Source of the DNA: Saprospiraceae bacterium
GTDB lineage: Bacteria > Bacteroidota > Bacteroidia > Chitinophagales > Saprospiraceae
Reading direction: 5' to 3'
Length of the DNA: 64,000 bases
NCBI GenBank assembly: GCA_020848695.1
Contig: JADLHT010000015.1
Span: forward strand, 62,001 to 126,000
The notes beneath the pieces are model-generated. The model made no database searches. It was not told the origin of the DNA and saw nothing but the letters and a program-made list of their open reading frames with translations. The position numbers and the translations under genes were made by a program. Below, one piece after another: positions 16,081 to 24,472 of this stretch. Positions within the stretch are counted from its first letter, which is position 1. Every line of letters begins with the position of its first letter.

Positions 16081-17304
16081 TTAATTATAGAGTAAATATC
16101 TTTCTCTTTTTTCTTTGAATTTGATAATTCCATCTTTCCACGATTTTCGAATCATAGCGGGATCAGTATTAGAAATAATTTGATTTTTAAAATTTTTATT
16201 ACCTATCAGCAAATCTATAAATCCATTTTTTAGAAAAAAGTCCTCCCGTTCTCCCAGCTCCTCATAAGACTTTATGATATACGAAAGATCAATCGAATCT
16301 TTAATCCTAAGTATATCAAGAGGACATTTCTGCAAGCTAAATCCTTTACATACCTGATTCAACAAGGGTGGATTTTTTGCACCTTTTATTGAGCGAGGAG
16401 TAAAAATAGTATCATAAGTTATAAAATCAGGATGACCATAAATTTGAAATGGAAATTCTGTTCCGCGCCCTAAACTAACAATGGTCCCTTCCAGCAAACA
16501 AATTGAAGGATATAACAATATTGACCGCTCATTTGGAAGATTAGGTGATGGCTTTACCGGTAAAACATATCGTTCGAACCGTGAGTAATTCAAACACTTC
16601 ACAATATGAAGTTTCAAATCATTACTCTTAGATATCCAGTTTTCTCCTTTTATCATTAGAGCAAGCTCTGCCAAAGTCATTCCATGGACAATGGGAATTG
16701 GATGAATTCCTATAAAGGATTTGCAATCTGATTCTAATATAGGTCCATCAATATAATGTCCATTTGGATTAGGCCTATCCAATACTAACAATTCCTTATC
16801 TTGTTCAACGCATGCTTCCATGATATAGTGCAGCGTTGACAAATAGGTATAAAATCGAACTCCTACGTCTTGAAGATCAAATAGCACCAGATCAACATCA
16901 ATTAATTGTGAACTATCTGGTTTTTTATTTTTTCCGTATAGCGAAACAATAGGAATTCCGGTTTTTAGATCGATTTCAGACTGAACCTGTTCACCTGCAT
17001 CTGCTTCACCTCGAAATCCATGTTCAGGGGCAAAAATTTTTACAATATTAATTTTATGTTTCAACAAGGTATCTACTAGGAAAACACCCTCTATTACCGA
17101 ACATGGATGTACAACAACTGCAATCCTTTTATTCTTTAACAAATCTAGATAATCAGTCAATCTATAATCTGCGGGCAATGTCCTATTTATTAAATTGTTA
17201 GCAAAAAAAGTTTTTGCTTCTGATGAAAGCATATTTCTTTTTTGACAAAATGCAAAAAGAATTAGTAAGCCAAGAAATAATAATACTCTACTTTTGGAGA
17301 TCAT
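16081..17304 (-). CDS. namZ: DUF1343 protein, exo-beta-N-acetylmuramidase NamZ family (GH171)
   Basis: DUF1343 proteins include NamZ, which removes terminal MurNAc from peptidoglycan fragments. Family hallmarks are clear: VVHPCSVIEGVFLVDTL, FAPEHGFRGEADAGE near residue 98, VDLVLFDLQDVGVRFYTY, LVLDRPNPNG, and VHGMTLAELALMI. With the ATG at 17304 the protein has 407 residues and a hydrophobic leader (RVLLFLGLLILFAFCQKR) that could be a signal or lipoprotein peptide with Cys19. An upstream extension to 17418 lies antisense to the next gene and is rejected. Only three bases separate its ATG from the divergent ATG at 17308. Confidence 0.9.
   Translation of the reverse strand: MISKSRVLLFLGLLILFAFCQKRNMLSSEAKTFFANNLINRTLPADYRLTDYLDLLKNKRIAVVVHPCSVIEGVFLVDTLLKHKINIVKIFAPEHGFRGEADAGEQVQSEIDLKTGIPIVSLYGKNKKPDSSQLIDVDLVLFDLQDVGVRFYTYLSTLHYIMEACVEQDKELLVLDRPNPNGHYIDGPILESDCKSFIGIHPIPIVHGMTLAELALMIKGENWISKSNDLKLHIVKCLNYSRFERYVLPVKPSPNLPNERSILLYPSICLLEGTIVSLGRGTEFPFQIYGHPDFITYDTIFTPRSIKGAKNPPLLNQVCKGFSLQKCPLDILRIKDSIDLSYIIKSYEELGEREDFFLKNGFIDLLIGNKNFKNQIISNTDPAMIRKSWKDGIIKFKEKRERYLLYN
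17289..17296 (+). promoter_or_regulatory. -7 box of the exonuclease/GIY-YIG gene
   Basis: TACTTTTG fits TAnnTTTG, 11 bases before the ATG at 17308. It lies inside the first codons of the divergent namZ-like gene, so coding and promoter functions overlap here. Confidence 0.45.
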
Positions 17305-17307
17305 AAT

Positions 17308-18729
17308 ATGAATCGGTTTGCCATAATAGATATTGAAACAACTGGAACACAATTTAATTTTGGCAAAATTACGGAGATCGCAATTATTGTATATGAAAAT
17401 AAAAGAATTGTTGCACAATATGAGACACTGATCAATCCTGAATGCACAATACCATATGAGATAACCAGAATAACAGGAATCACTAATGAATTGGTTAAAG
17501 ATTCACCTAAATTTTATGAAATAGCTAAGGAGGTTATTGATTTGACCCATGGTTGCATATTTGTAGCACATAATGTAAGCTTTGACTATTCATTTATTAA
17601 AGAAGAATTTAAAAATCTTGGATACTCGTATATTAGAAAAAGACTATGCACAGTAAAGCTCTCTAAGAAATATTATCCGGGACTTCACTCGTACTCGCTT
17701 GGCAACTTAATAAAACATTTTAATATTCCGGTTAAGGAAAGACATCGTGCAATGGAAGATGCAAAAGCAACCTTGCAAGTATTTGAAAGAATGCTTGATA
17801 TCGAAGAACAGCCTGAAAGGTTAAAACATTTGGTCAGCGGCATGATTCAGCAATCGAAACTACCCATCCATGTCACTATAGAAGAGATCGATAGTCTTCC
17901 TGAAGAATGTGGAGTATATTATATGTCAGACGATAATGGGAGATTTGTTTATATCGGAAAAAGCAAAAATATTAAATCAAGAATTATACAGCACTTTAAC
18001 GAGGTTAGTTATAAGAATACAAAAATGAATCAACAGGTTTACTCTATTGCTTATAAAATAACCGGTTCAGAGCTCATGGCTTCTTTGTTAGAATCTCAGG
18101 AAATCAAAATTTACAATCCGGAAATAAACAGAGCTCAAAAAGTAAAGAAAGAAAATTGGGCATTGCTATTAGAAATTACCGATGAAGGATACTACAAATA
18201 TCGAATTCAAAATATTGATAAAATTAAATCAAAAAAGATCGCAATAAACCTATTTAAAAACTCAAAATATGCACAACAGTATTTAGATTATCTCATACAT
18301 GAATTCAATTTATGCCTATCCATTCAACGAGATAAAAGCAATATTGGAGAATCCTGTACAAGAAACCAGATGGGATTCTGTTTAGGAGCCTGTCAGGGAA
18401 GGGAATCTAAAGAAAGTTATAATGAAAGATTCTTAACCATGAATGAGAAAATCAATAAATTCTTTAATGAAGATATCATTATTATAGATTGCGGCAGAAG
18501 TAAATTAGAAAAATCAATCGTAATCATTGAAAATGGATTCTGTTCTTTTTTTGGATATTTGGATTACGACATACCAATATTTAATCTTAATGAATTAAAA
18601 GAACAGCTAGAAAAGTATAAAGGAAATATTGAAACCAACGGGATCATCAGAAACTTTCTTAAAAAAAATCCTAAAACAATTAAAATCAGATGTAATGAAA
18701 TAATAGACACAAAATCAGAAATTAATTAA
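17308..18729 (+). CDS. DnaQ-like 3'-5' exonuclease fused to UvrC-like GIY-YIG nuclease
   Basis: A 473-residue two-domain nuclease. Residues 1-175 are a DEDDh exonuclease: FAIIDIETTGTQ (Exo I, residues 2-13), AHNVSFDYSFI (Exo II), and HRAMEDAKAT (Exo III, with the His). Residues about 190-290 are a GIY-YIG domain as in the UvrC N-terminus (GVYYMSDDNGRFVYIGKSKNIKSRI), then a UvrC/Cho-like region with a CxnqxGxCxGaC cluster (SCTRNQMGFCLGACQG) near residue 355. Such DinG/PolC-exo plus Cho-like fusions are known and are thought to act in nucleotide-excision-type repair. The start codon is three bases from the divergent namZ-like ATG. Confidence 0.92.
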   Translation: MNRFAIIDIETTGTQFNFGKITEIAIIVYENKRIVAQYETLINPECTIPYEITRITGITNELVKDSPKFYEIAKEVIDLTHGCIFVAHNVSFDYSFIKEEFKNLGYSYIRKRLCTVKLSKKYYPGLHSYSLGNLIKHFNIPVKERHRAMEDAKATLQVFERMLDIEEQPERLKHLVSGMIQQSKLPIHVTIEEIDSLPEECGVYYMSDDNGRFVYIGKSKNIKSRIIQHFNEVSYKNTKMNQQVYSIAYKITGSELMASLLESQEIKIYNPEINRAQKVKKENWALLLEITDEGYYKYRIQNIDKIKSKKIAINLFKNSKYAQQYLDYLIHEFNLCLSIQRDKSNIGESCTRNQMGFCLGACQGRESKESYNERFLTMNEKINKFFNEDIIIIDCGRSKLEKSIVIIENGFCSFFGYLDYDIPIFNLNELKEQLEKYKGNIETNGIIRNFLKKNPKTIKIRCNEIIDTKSEIN

Positions 18730-18826
18730 TCTAGACGCATGAATAATAATTTTAAATTAGATTTAAAGCAAAAGTACTATCTAGCTTATATTTACATTTT
18801 TTAAAAAACATCAAAATATCAATTGC

Positions 18827-19339
18827 ATGAATGTCAATTATTTGGCAATGATCGTTGCTGCCTTAATTCCTCTAATTATTGGATTCCTATGGTACCATCC
18901 AAAGGTTTTTGGAAGAGTTTGGATGATTCAAACCGGCATGACTAACGAATCCGGAAAAAGTATGAATATGCCAGTAGTCTTCGGAATGACTTTCGTTGCT
19001 GGACTAATACTTAGTGTGGCCATGAACCTTATATCGACTCATGATGCTTTTATTGGTGGCGCTTTGTTTTATGCAACCAACAAGACTATGATTCCTGAAC
19101 CAGGTTCTGAGCTAGCGAATTGGCTTGAGTACTATAATAATAATTTAGCTGCTTCAAATCATACGTTTGCACATGGCTCGTTTCATGGTGCTTTCATTGG
19201 AGGAATTTTAATTACGCTTCCAATTATCATTGTTGGAGCTTTTTTTGAAAGAAGAAATTATAAATACATAGCCATAACTTCCGGATATTGGATTATATCT
19301 CTGGCTATTATGGGTGGAATTATTGCTTCATGGAGATAA
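18827..19339 (+). CDS. DUF1761 membrane protein
   Basis: A 170-residue integral membrane protein of the DUF1761 family, recognised from the opening NYLAMIVAALIPLIIGFLWYHPKVFGRVW and the later helix VVFGMTFVAGLILSVAMNLI. Three to four membrane helices are visible, with a longer insert (about 90-125) carrying charged residues and a His-rich stretch (HTFAHGSFHGAFIG). Function unknown. It stands alone, 97 bases after the nuclease gene. Confidence 0.8.
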   Translation: MNVNYLAMIVAALIPLIIGFLWYHPKVFGRVWMIQTGMTNESGKSMNMPVVFGMTFVAGLILSVAMNLISTHDAFIGGALFYATNKTMIPEPGSELANWLEYYNNNLAASNHTFAHGSFHGAFIGGILITLPIIIVGAFFERRNYKYIAITSGYWIISLAIMGGIIASWR

Positions 19340-19486
19340 ATTCATTTGAACAATTAATTCTAATAAAATTTTATAAAATACAGATATGGTAATTATCATA
19401 AAAAATCTAAGATAATAATCTCAAATAATTACAATTATGTTTGACTCAAATAATTGTCCAGAAACTATTCACAATTTAAAATTAGA

Positions 19487-20401
19487 TTATACTCTTTCTT
19501 TCAACTCATTCTTAACAATTTCTGCAAGTTGATTATCACAATATGGATAACGTTCGAGATAGTTTCTCCAACCCATTAGACCACCAGTATGAATCAATAT
19601 TACTTTTTTAAATTTAGGCAAGTTTGATGCAGAATGTAAATAATTGAACAATAACCGTGAAGTGTATATTGGATCTAAAAGAATATTTTCCTTCTGATAA
19701 AAATCTTTAATAAATAACATCAACTCAGCTGAATATCCGGCAAAAGGAATACCTATAATATCATTTAACCAAATCAGTCTGGCATGACTAAATTTAGATT
19801 GGATAGATCTAACCGGAGACAAAGTAATCAACTTAGTCGATTCAGTATTTTCTAAAATAGACCGTACACTTGCACCTGTACCGGATGCAATAAGAATAGC
19901 TGTATTTGATGTATCAGAATTTAATTCTACTAACAAATCACAAATACCTGAGTAGCAAAATTTTCCATCCCCACCTTCTGGAATAAAGAGTGTAGATTTC
20001 GTTCTATAATTTCTTTCAATACCTGATATCGAAGATCTTGAGATAATTTCAAAATCAATTCCCCACTCCTTAAGATCTGAAAGCGTAGCGTTCAATCTTA
20101 AGTCCGGGTAACCATAAAGGAATATTTTTAATGGAAGTTTTAATAATAATGCAAGGTAAGAAATTGCATGTGCATAATTAGAATGCAATGATGCAACTGT
20201 AATTATATTATCATACTGTTGCGTATAAAATTCTTCAAGATACCCTTTAATCTTTCTGAATTTATTTCCTGAAATTATAGGATGAATTAAATCATCCCTT
20301 TTGCACCACAATTCATTCCCTGCAATTATTGAATTGATTGGTGTACATTTCGATGGCAAATCGAAACCTAATGAAGAAGTTAATGTATTAATATTTCTCA
20401 A
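19487..20401 (-). CDS. ACC deaminase / D-cysteine desulfhydrase family PLP enzyme
   Basis: A 304-residue fold-type II PLP enzyme. The segment ELWCKRDDLIHPIISGNKFRKIKGYL near residue 30 contains the PLP-binding Lys of GNKxRK, LHSNYAHAISYLA near 75 is the phosphate/cofactor loop (SNxxRA in relatives), and IHTGGLMGW near 275 closes the active site. The family includes 1-aminocyclopropane-1-carboxylate deaminase and D-cysteine desulfhydrase; sequence alone does not settle which reaction is catalysed, and in Bacteroidota D-cysteine cleavage is the safer guess. Its start overlaps the LOG gene by 14 bases. Confidence 0.85.
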   Translation of the reverse strand: MRNINTLTSSLGFDLPSKCTPINSIIAGNELWCKRDDLIHPIISGNKFRKIKGYLEEFYTQQYDNIITVASLHSNYAHAISYLALLLKLPLKIFLYGYPDLRLNATLSDLKEWGIDFEIISRSSISGIERNYRTKSTLFIPEGGDGKFCYSGICDLLVELNSDTSNTAILIASGTGASVRSILENTESTKLITLSPVRSIQSKFSHARLIWLNDIIGIPFAGYSAELMLFIKDFYQKENILLDPIYTSRLLFNYLHSASNLPKFKKVILIHTGGLMGWRNYLERYPYCDNQLAEIVKNELKERV

Positions 20402-21113
20402 ACAGCCATCGGATTGCTTTGGGGGAATTATACCTCTGTAACTTACTTTTAATAACAGTATTGTGTTTAATAATATTGATTACCTCTTCAACACTATCTG
20501 TGAGATAAATTAATTCTTTGTCTTTGGGACCAATCGTACCTGCCATTTCAAGATCATTTATAAATTCTATTAAATCTTTATGATATTCCTTACCAAAAAC
20601 TATCAGAGGAAAATGATTGAGTTTCCCTGTTTGAACTAAAGTGAGTGCCTCAAAAAATTCATCCAAGGTCCCAAAACCTCCAGGCATAATAACAAAAGCA
20701 TAGGAATATTTGATTAAAAGCGTCTTGCGTGTAAAAAAGTAATCCATATTAACCCAATAATCAAGATAGTCATTATGTTTCTGTTCATGAGGTAAGACAA
20801 TATTGCAACCTACAGATTTACCATTTACTTCCTTTGCTCCTTTATTTGCAGCTTCCATAATACCAGGACCTCCTCCTGTCATTATTGTGAATCCTAAATT
20901 TGAAATACCGGCAGCGATTTCTTCTGTTACTTTATAGTACAAATTATCAGAAGAAAATCTAGCAGAACCAAAAATAGTCACACAAGGCCCTACAAAATGT
21001 AATTTTCGCACCCCATTAAACATATCAAGTGAAACATCTATCAAATACCTAAATTCCTGCCATCTCGATAATGGTCCTTCTAAGAAATTTCGTTGTTTAT
21101 TAGAACTATCCAT
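20388..21113 (-). CDS. LOG-family nucleoside 5'-monophosphate phosphoribohydrolase
   Basis: A 241-residue Rossmann-fold enzyme of the LOG (lonely guy)/TIGR00730 family, which splits nucleotide monophosphates, cytokinin type or AMP, into base and ribose phosphate. Both signature loops are present: MTGGGPGIMEAANKGA near residue 78 and MPGGFGTLDEFFEALTLVQTGK near 143 (PGGxGTxxE). It belongs to the longer form with an N-terminal extension (SRWQEFRYLIDVSLDMFNGV). It heads a two-gene unit with the PLP enzyme. Confidence 0.9.
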   Translation of the reverse strand: MDSSNKQRNFLEGPLSRWQEFRYLIDVSLDMFNGVRKLHFVGPCVTIFGSARFSSDNLYYKVTEEIAAGISNLGFTIMTGGGPGIMEAANKGAKEVNGKSVGCNIVLPHEQKHNDYLDYWVNMDYFFTRKTLLIKYSYAFVIMPGGFGTLDEFFEALTLVQTGKLNHFPLIVFGKEYHKDLIEFINDLEMAGTIGPKDKELIYLTDSVEEVINIIKHNTVIKSKLQRYNSPKAIRWLFEKY

Positions 21114-21132
21114 GCTTTAAAGTTAAATCTTG

Positions 21133-21140
21133 CAAACATA
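21133..21140 (-). promoter_or_regulatory. -7 box of the LOG-family gene
   Basis: Minus-strand TATGTTTG, an exact TAnnTTTG match, 19 bases before the ATG at 21113. Confidence 0.45.
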
Positions 21141-21220
21141 TACAAAGTAACTTAATTAAAAATATATATTAAAAAATAATTGAGTATTTTGCAGCTTTTA
21201 CCTGATGAAGCATATAAGAA

Positions 21221-22495
21221 ATGTCAACAATTAAAATTAATAATGTTTCTGAAATGGCAGCTACTCTGATACCATCAGAAATTATCCGTCTCAACAATGA
21301 AATCAATCAAAAGAAAAAGCTTGGAAAACGTATTTATAATTTAACCATAGGTGATTTTGATCCGAGATTCTTTCCAATACCCAAAGAACTAGAAAACGAA
21401 ATTATCAATGCTTATCAAGAAGGACACACCAACTATCCTCCTGCACATGGTGTTGCAGAATTGAGAAATACCTTATCTGCATTTTTAGAATCTAATTTAA
21501 ATTTAAAATATAATTCTGAGGAAATTCTAATTTCAGGTGGATCCAGACCCTTGATCTATGCTTTATTCAGAACATTACTTGATCCCGGAGATTCTGTTAT
21601 CTATGCCCTACCATCCTGGAACAACAATCATTATTGCCATCTCACAAGTGCAAAGAAAATTGAAATTGAAACGAGTGCACTGAAAAATTTTATGCCAACC
21701 GCTGCTGATTTAGTCAATTACATTCCTGAAGCATCACTTCTTGCATTATGCTCACCTCAAAATCCTACAGGAACTGTTTTTGAGAAAAAAGTATTGTCCG
21801 AAATCTGTAAACTGGTGTTAGAAGAAAATAATAGAAGAAAAGGAATAAAAAAGCCTTTATATATCATGTATGATCAAATGTACTGGCAACTTTGTTTTGG
21901 AGAAACGAAACACCATCATCCACTAGAGGTCTGTCCTGAACTAAAGCAGTACGTAATCTATATTGATGGACTTTCAAAAGCATATGCAGGAACCGGGGTA
22001 CGTGTAGGATGGAGTTTTGGCCCCGCAGAAGTAATCGCTAAAATGAGAGCAATTCTATCTCACGTAGGCGCATGGGCACCAAAAGCCGAACAAATTGCAA
22101 CTTCAAGGTTTTTAAATGATGTAAATGCAGTAAACAAATACATGAATTTTATAAAGCCAGAAATTGAGAATCGCTTAATAAGTCTCTATAACGGAATCCT
22201 CTCCCTTAAATTAAAATCGTATCCTATAGACGCAATACCTCCGCAAGCTGCTATTTATTTAACAGCTAGATTCCCCTGGGTGAATAAAAAAACGAAAGAA
22301 GGCAAACTACTCAAAAATCAACATGATGTAACCTCTTACTTATTGGATGATTGTGAAATTGCCATCGTACCTTTTTATGCTTTTGGAGCTTCGGCAGATT
22401 CAGATTGGTATCGGATTTCTGTTGGAACTTTAGATAAAAATGATATTTCGACTATACTTTCAAACATTAAAAAAGGTATAGACAATTTTGAGTAA
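21221..22495 (+). CDS. class I/II aminotransferase
   Basis: A 424-residue fold-type I PLP aminotransferase of the AAT superfamily. Motifs in order: NLTIGDFDPRFFPIP near residue 40, GHTNYPPAHGVAELR near 68, the phosphate-binding ISGGSRPLIYALFR near 104, SPQNPTGTVFEKK near 178, YDQMYWQL near 215, and the cofactor Lys in YIDGLSKAYAGTGVRVGW near 250. Amino-acid substrate cannot be assigned; aspartate- or tyrosine-type is likely. It ends in TAATG, sharing one base with the OsmC gene. Confidence 0.9.
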   Translation: MSTIKINNVSEMAATLIPSEIIRLNNEINQKKKLGKRIYNLTIGDFDPRFFPIPKELENEIINAYQEGHTNYPPAHGVAELRNTLSAFLESNLNLKYNSEEILISGGSRPLIYALFRTLLDPGDSVIYALPSWNNNHYCHLTSAKKIEIETSALKNFMPTAADLVNYIPEASLLALCSPQNPTGTVFEKKVLSEICKLVLEENNRRKGIKKPLYIMYDQMYWQLCFGETKHHHPLEVCPELKQYVIYIDGLSKAYAGTGVRVGWSFGPAEVIAKMRAILSHVGAWAPKAEQIATSRFLNDVNAVNKYMNFIKPEIENRLISLYNGILSLKLKSYPIDAIPPQAAIYLTARFPWVNKKTKEGKLLKNQHDVTSYLLDDCEIAIVPFYAFGASADSDWYRISVGTLDKNDISTILSNIKKGIDNFE

Positions 22496-22977
22496 TGAAA
22501 AAAGAACATATATTTAGCATCGAAACTACTTGGAATGGTGATATAGGAACCGGAACTTCAGCTTACGAAGCTTACTCAAGAGATCATACTATTTCTTTAC
22601 CAGGCAAGATTCAAAGCATAGAAGGCTCATCAGCTCCTGAATTCAGAGGAGATTCCAATAAATACAATCCTGAAGAATTATTTATTTCAGCTTTTTCATC
22701 CTGTCACATGCTTTGGTATCTACATCTATGTGCGGATGCCGGGATCATTGTTAAAGAATATAAAGACCAAGCTACCGGAATATTGAAAATGCAAAACAAT
22801 AGCGAAGGTCAGTTTTCAGAAATCGCGCTTCACCCTATAGTAAGAATTACTGATGAATCAAAAATTGAATTAGCGCTTCAACTTCACGAAAAAGCTCATC
22901 AGTATTGCTTTATTTCGAATTCATGTAATTTTTCTGTAAAAATCATTTTAAGCAATGATTCCGTTCTTGCTTATTAA
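22495..22977 (+). CDS. OsmC-family protein
   Basis: A 160-residue OsmC/Ohr-like protein, a family of thiol-dependent peroxidases. NPEELFISAFSSCHMLWYLHLCADAG near residue 60 carries the first redox Cys, and HEKAHQYCFISNSCNF near 140 the second. This spacing matches the catalytic pair in the family. It is translationally coupled to the preceding aminotransferase, an arrangement whose sense is unclear. Confidence 0.9.
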   Translation: MKKEHIFSIETTWNGDIGTGTSAYEAYSRDHTISLPGKIQSIEGSSAPEFRGDSNKYNPEELFISAFSSCHMLWYLHLCADAGIIVKEYKDQATGILKMQNNSEGQFSEIALHPIVRITDESKIELALQLHEKAHQYCFISNSCNFSVKIILSNDSVLAY

Positions 22978-23085
22978 TAGTAAAATTTAATTTGTAAGCT
23001 CTAGACTTAAATTCATTACTTGCCTATAGGAAATTGGAAAATATTTATTTTTGGTCAATATCGAGCAGTGTTACAAACTGCCAAC

Positions 23086-23205
23086 TTAACTCGGGGTATG
23101 TTGATGATGAAGAAATAATTCAGAAATACGATTTATTGGATGATCCTTTATATTAAGGAGGATATCATTAAGCCATTTGTAAGGGTTAATATTATTATAT
23201 CTTGC
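23086..23205 (-). pseudogene. IS66-type transposase, C-terminal remnant
   Basis: Read on the minus strand, a frame contains NINPYKWLNDILLNIKDHP followed by INRISELFLHH and a stop at 23086. This is the characteristic end of IS66 TnpC (NPyeWLkDVL..i..HP.NRl.ELLP). No start or catalytic domain is present. It lies in a 557-bp gap (22978-23534) with no intact gene. Confidence 0.6.
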
Positions 23206-23269
23206 AGGTACCGAACAAGGAACAAACAAATCTCGAATACGCTGAATGCCTAAATCTACCTGCTCCGAT

Positions 23270-23451
23270 CTAATCCAATAACATTCAATGATTTGAACAG
23301 GGTCATAGGATCGATTCGACTCTCTTTATGGAAGATTTAATGCTCACAAAATTTTAAAATCCTTTGCTATCTACCATATCTTTCAAGAACTTCATCCCTT
23401 CCATTCACTGACATCTTTATCACTGAATTCCACTTGAATTTCTCTTACCAT
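23270..23451 (-). pseudogene. IS4/IS1380-like transposase, N-terminal remnant
   Basis: On the minus strand an ATG at 23451 starts VREIQVEFSDKDVSEWKG, then after a one-base loss the next frame reads MKFLKDMVDSKGF and stops; a further open stretch reads ESNRSYDPVQIIECYWI. Together they match the opening of Bacteroidota DDE transposases (VEFSDKxVSxWGGMxFMK...YDPVQxxESFW). It is broken by frameshift and stop and then runs into the IS66 piece. The family label is tentative. Confidence 0.5.
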
Positions 23452-23534
23452 CTTGGATTATTTCTTTTTTGTTCCAGAGCTAAAAATAGTAGGCTTTTAT
23501 AGAAATTTTAGATATCCTATTGCATAGTCCGGGA

Positions 23535-24467
23535 TTATTCTATTACAACTAAAGTATAGGTTTCGCATTGTTGCCCGCCAAATATTCCCAATCCATTCAC
23601 AATATTACCCTTAATACGAATATAATTAGAAAAAGGACCCTGACGGGTTCTACTTACCTCCAGTGTGTTCCAAAAATCATAATGTGCTTTGTCAATATTA
23701 CACCATTTTATTTTAATAGTGTCTCCTCTTCTAAAATATCCTGAAATGTCTGTAAACTCTTCTCCAGGTGCACGTGCTTTTGGTATGGTAAATTTGAAGT
23801 TCTGCCCATTAAAAAAAAAGTCATCGAAAACTGACACAATATCGGGTATTATACTTTCACCTTGTCCTGCAGTGAAATATCGATAATAGTCAACCTGGGT
23901 GGGAAGATCCTTAATTCTTCCAAACAATTGAGCAAATGAATCATTAACTAAACCGGGAACATCTGCAAACCAAAAAGTATCAATCGGATTGAAATCTGGT
24001 ATTGTTGTATAAGATTTAATAGTATCTGTATTTATTACGATTTCTAGTTCATATCTAGTGTTGAGTTGAATTGGCAACCTCCTATTCACATCGATATATG
24101 CACAAAAATCGATCGAAACAGAATCTGGATTTAATCCAATATTTATTAGAATTTCTTTTCTGATTTCTGATGGAAGTTGACTTAAACACACCTCATCCAA
24201 CTCATACTTATTGTTACCTAACAATATAGAAACTTTTGCGCCAGATACAAAAAGATTATTGAGAACAGACAAATCTATCTTAGAATAGAATCCAATAGAT
24301 TTTGTCAACAATAAGTAAGGAGGAAAAGCATTACCGGATTTTTCAATGTATGATTCAATCACATATTGTGGTGTAAAATTAGAATTATCATGAACAACTT
24401 CTTCTTCACACGAAATCAAACCAAAAAACAGAAAAGAAATTATATAAAAAACAAATTGAAGTTTCAT
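23535..24467 (-). CDS. DUF4249 outer-membrane lipoprotein
   Basis: A 310-residue lipoprotein: hydrophobic leader ending FGLISCEEEVV with Cys20 as the lipidation site, followed by the DUF4249 opening FTPQYVIESYIEKSGNAFPPYLLLTKS. The family is found next to TonB receptors of Bacteroidota and probably helps capture or hand over the ligand at the cell surface. Here the receptor gene ends 5 bases upstream, so the two are cotranscribed. The ligand is unknown. Confidence 0.88.
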   Translation of the reverse strand: MKLQFVFYIISFLFFGLISCEEEVVHDNSNFTPQYVIESYIEKSGNAFPPYLLLTKSIGFYSKIDLSVLNNLFVSGAKVSILLGNNKYELDEVCLSQLPSEIRKEILINIGLNPDSVSIDFCAYIDVNRRLPIQLNTRYELEIVINTDTIKSYTTIPDFNPIDTFWFADVPGLVNDSFAQLFGRIKDLPTQVDYYRYFTAGQGESIIPDIVSVFDDFFFNGQNFKFTIPKARAPGEEFTDISGYFRRGDTIKIKWCNIDKAHYDFWNTLEVSRTRQGPFSNYIRIKGNIVNGLGIFGGQQCETYTLVVIE

Positions 24468-24472
24468 AAAAT

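Noticed and set aside
16081-17418. Longer start for the namZ-like gene
   Set aside because: The extra residues lie antisense to the exonuclease domain and lack a signal peptide; the ATG at 17304 gives the expected leader.
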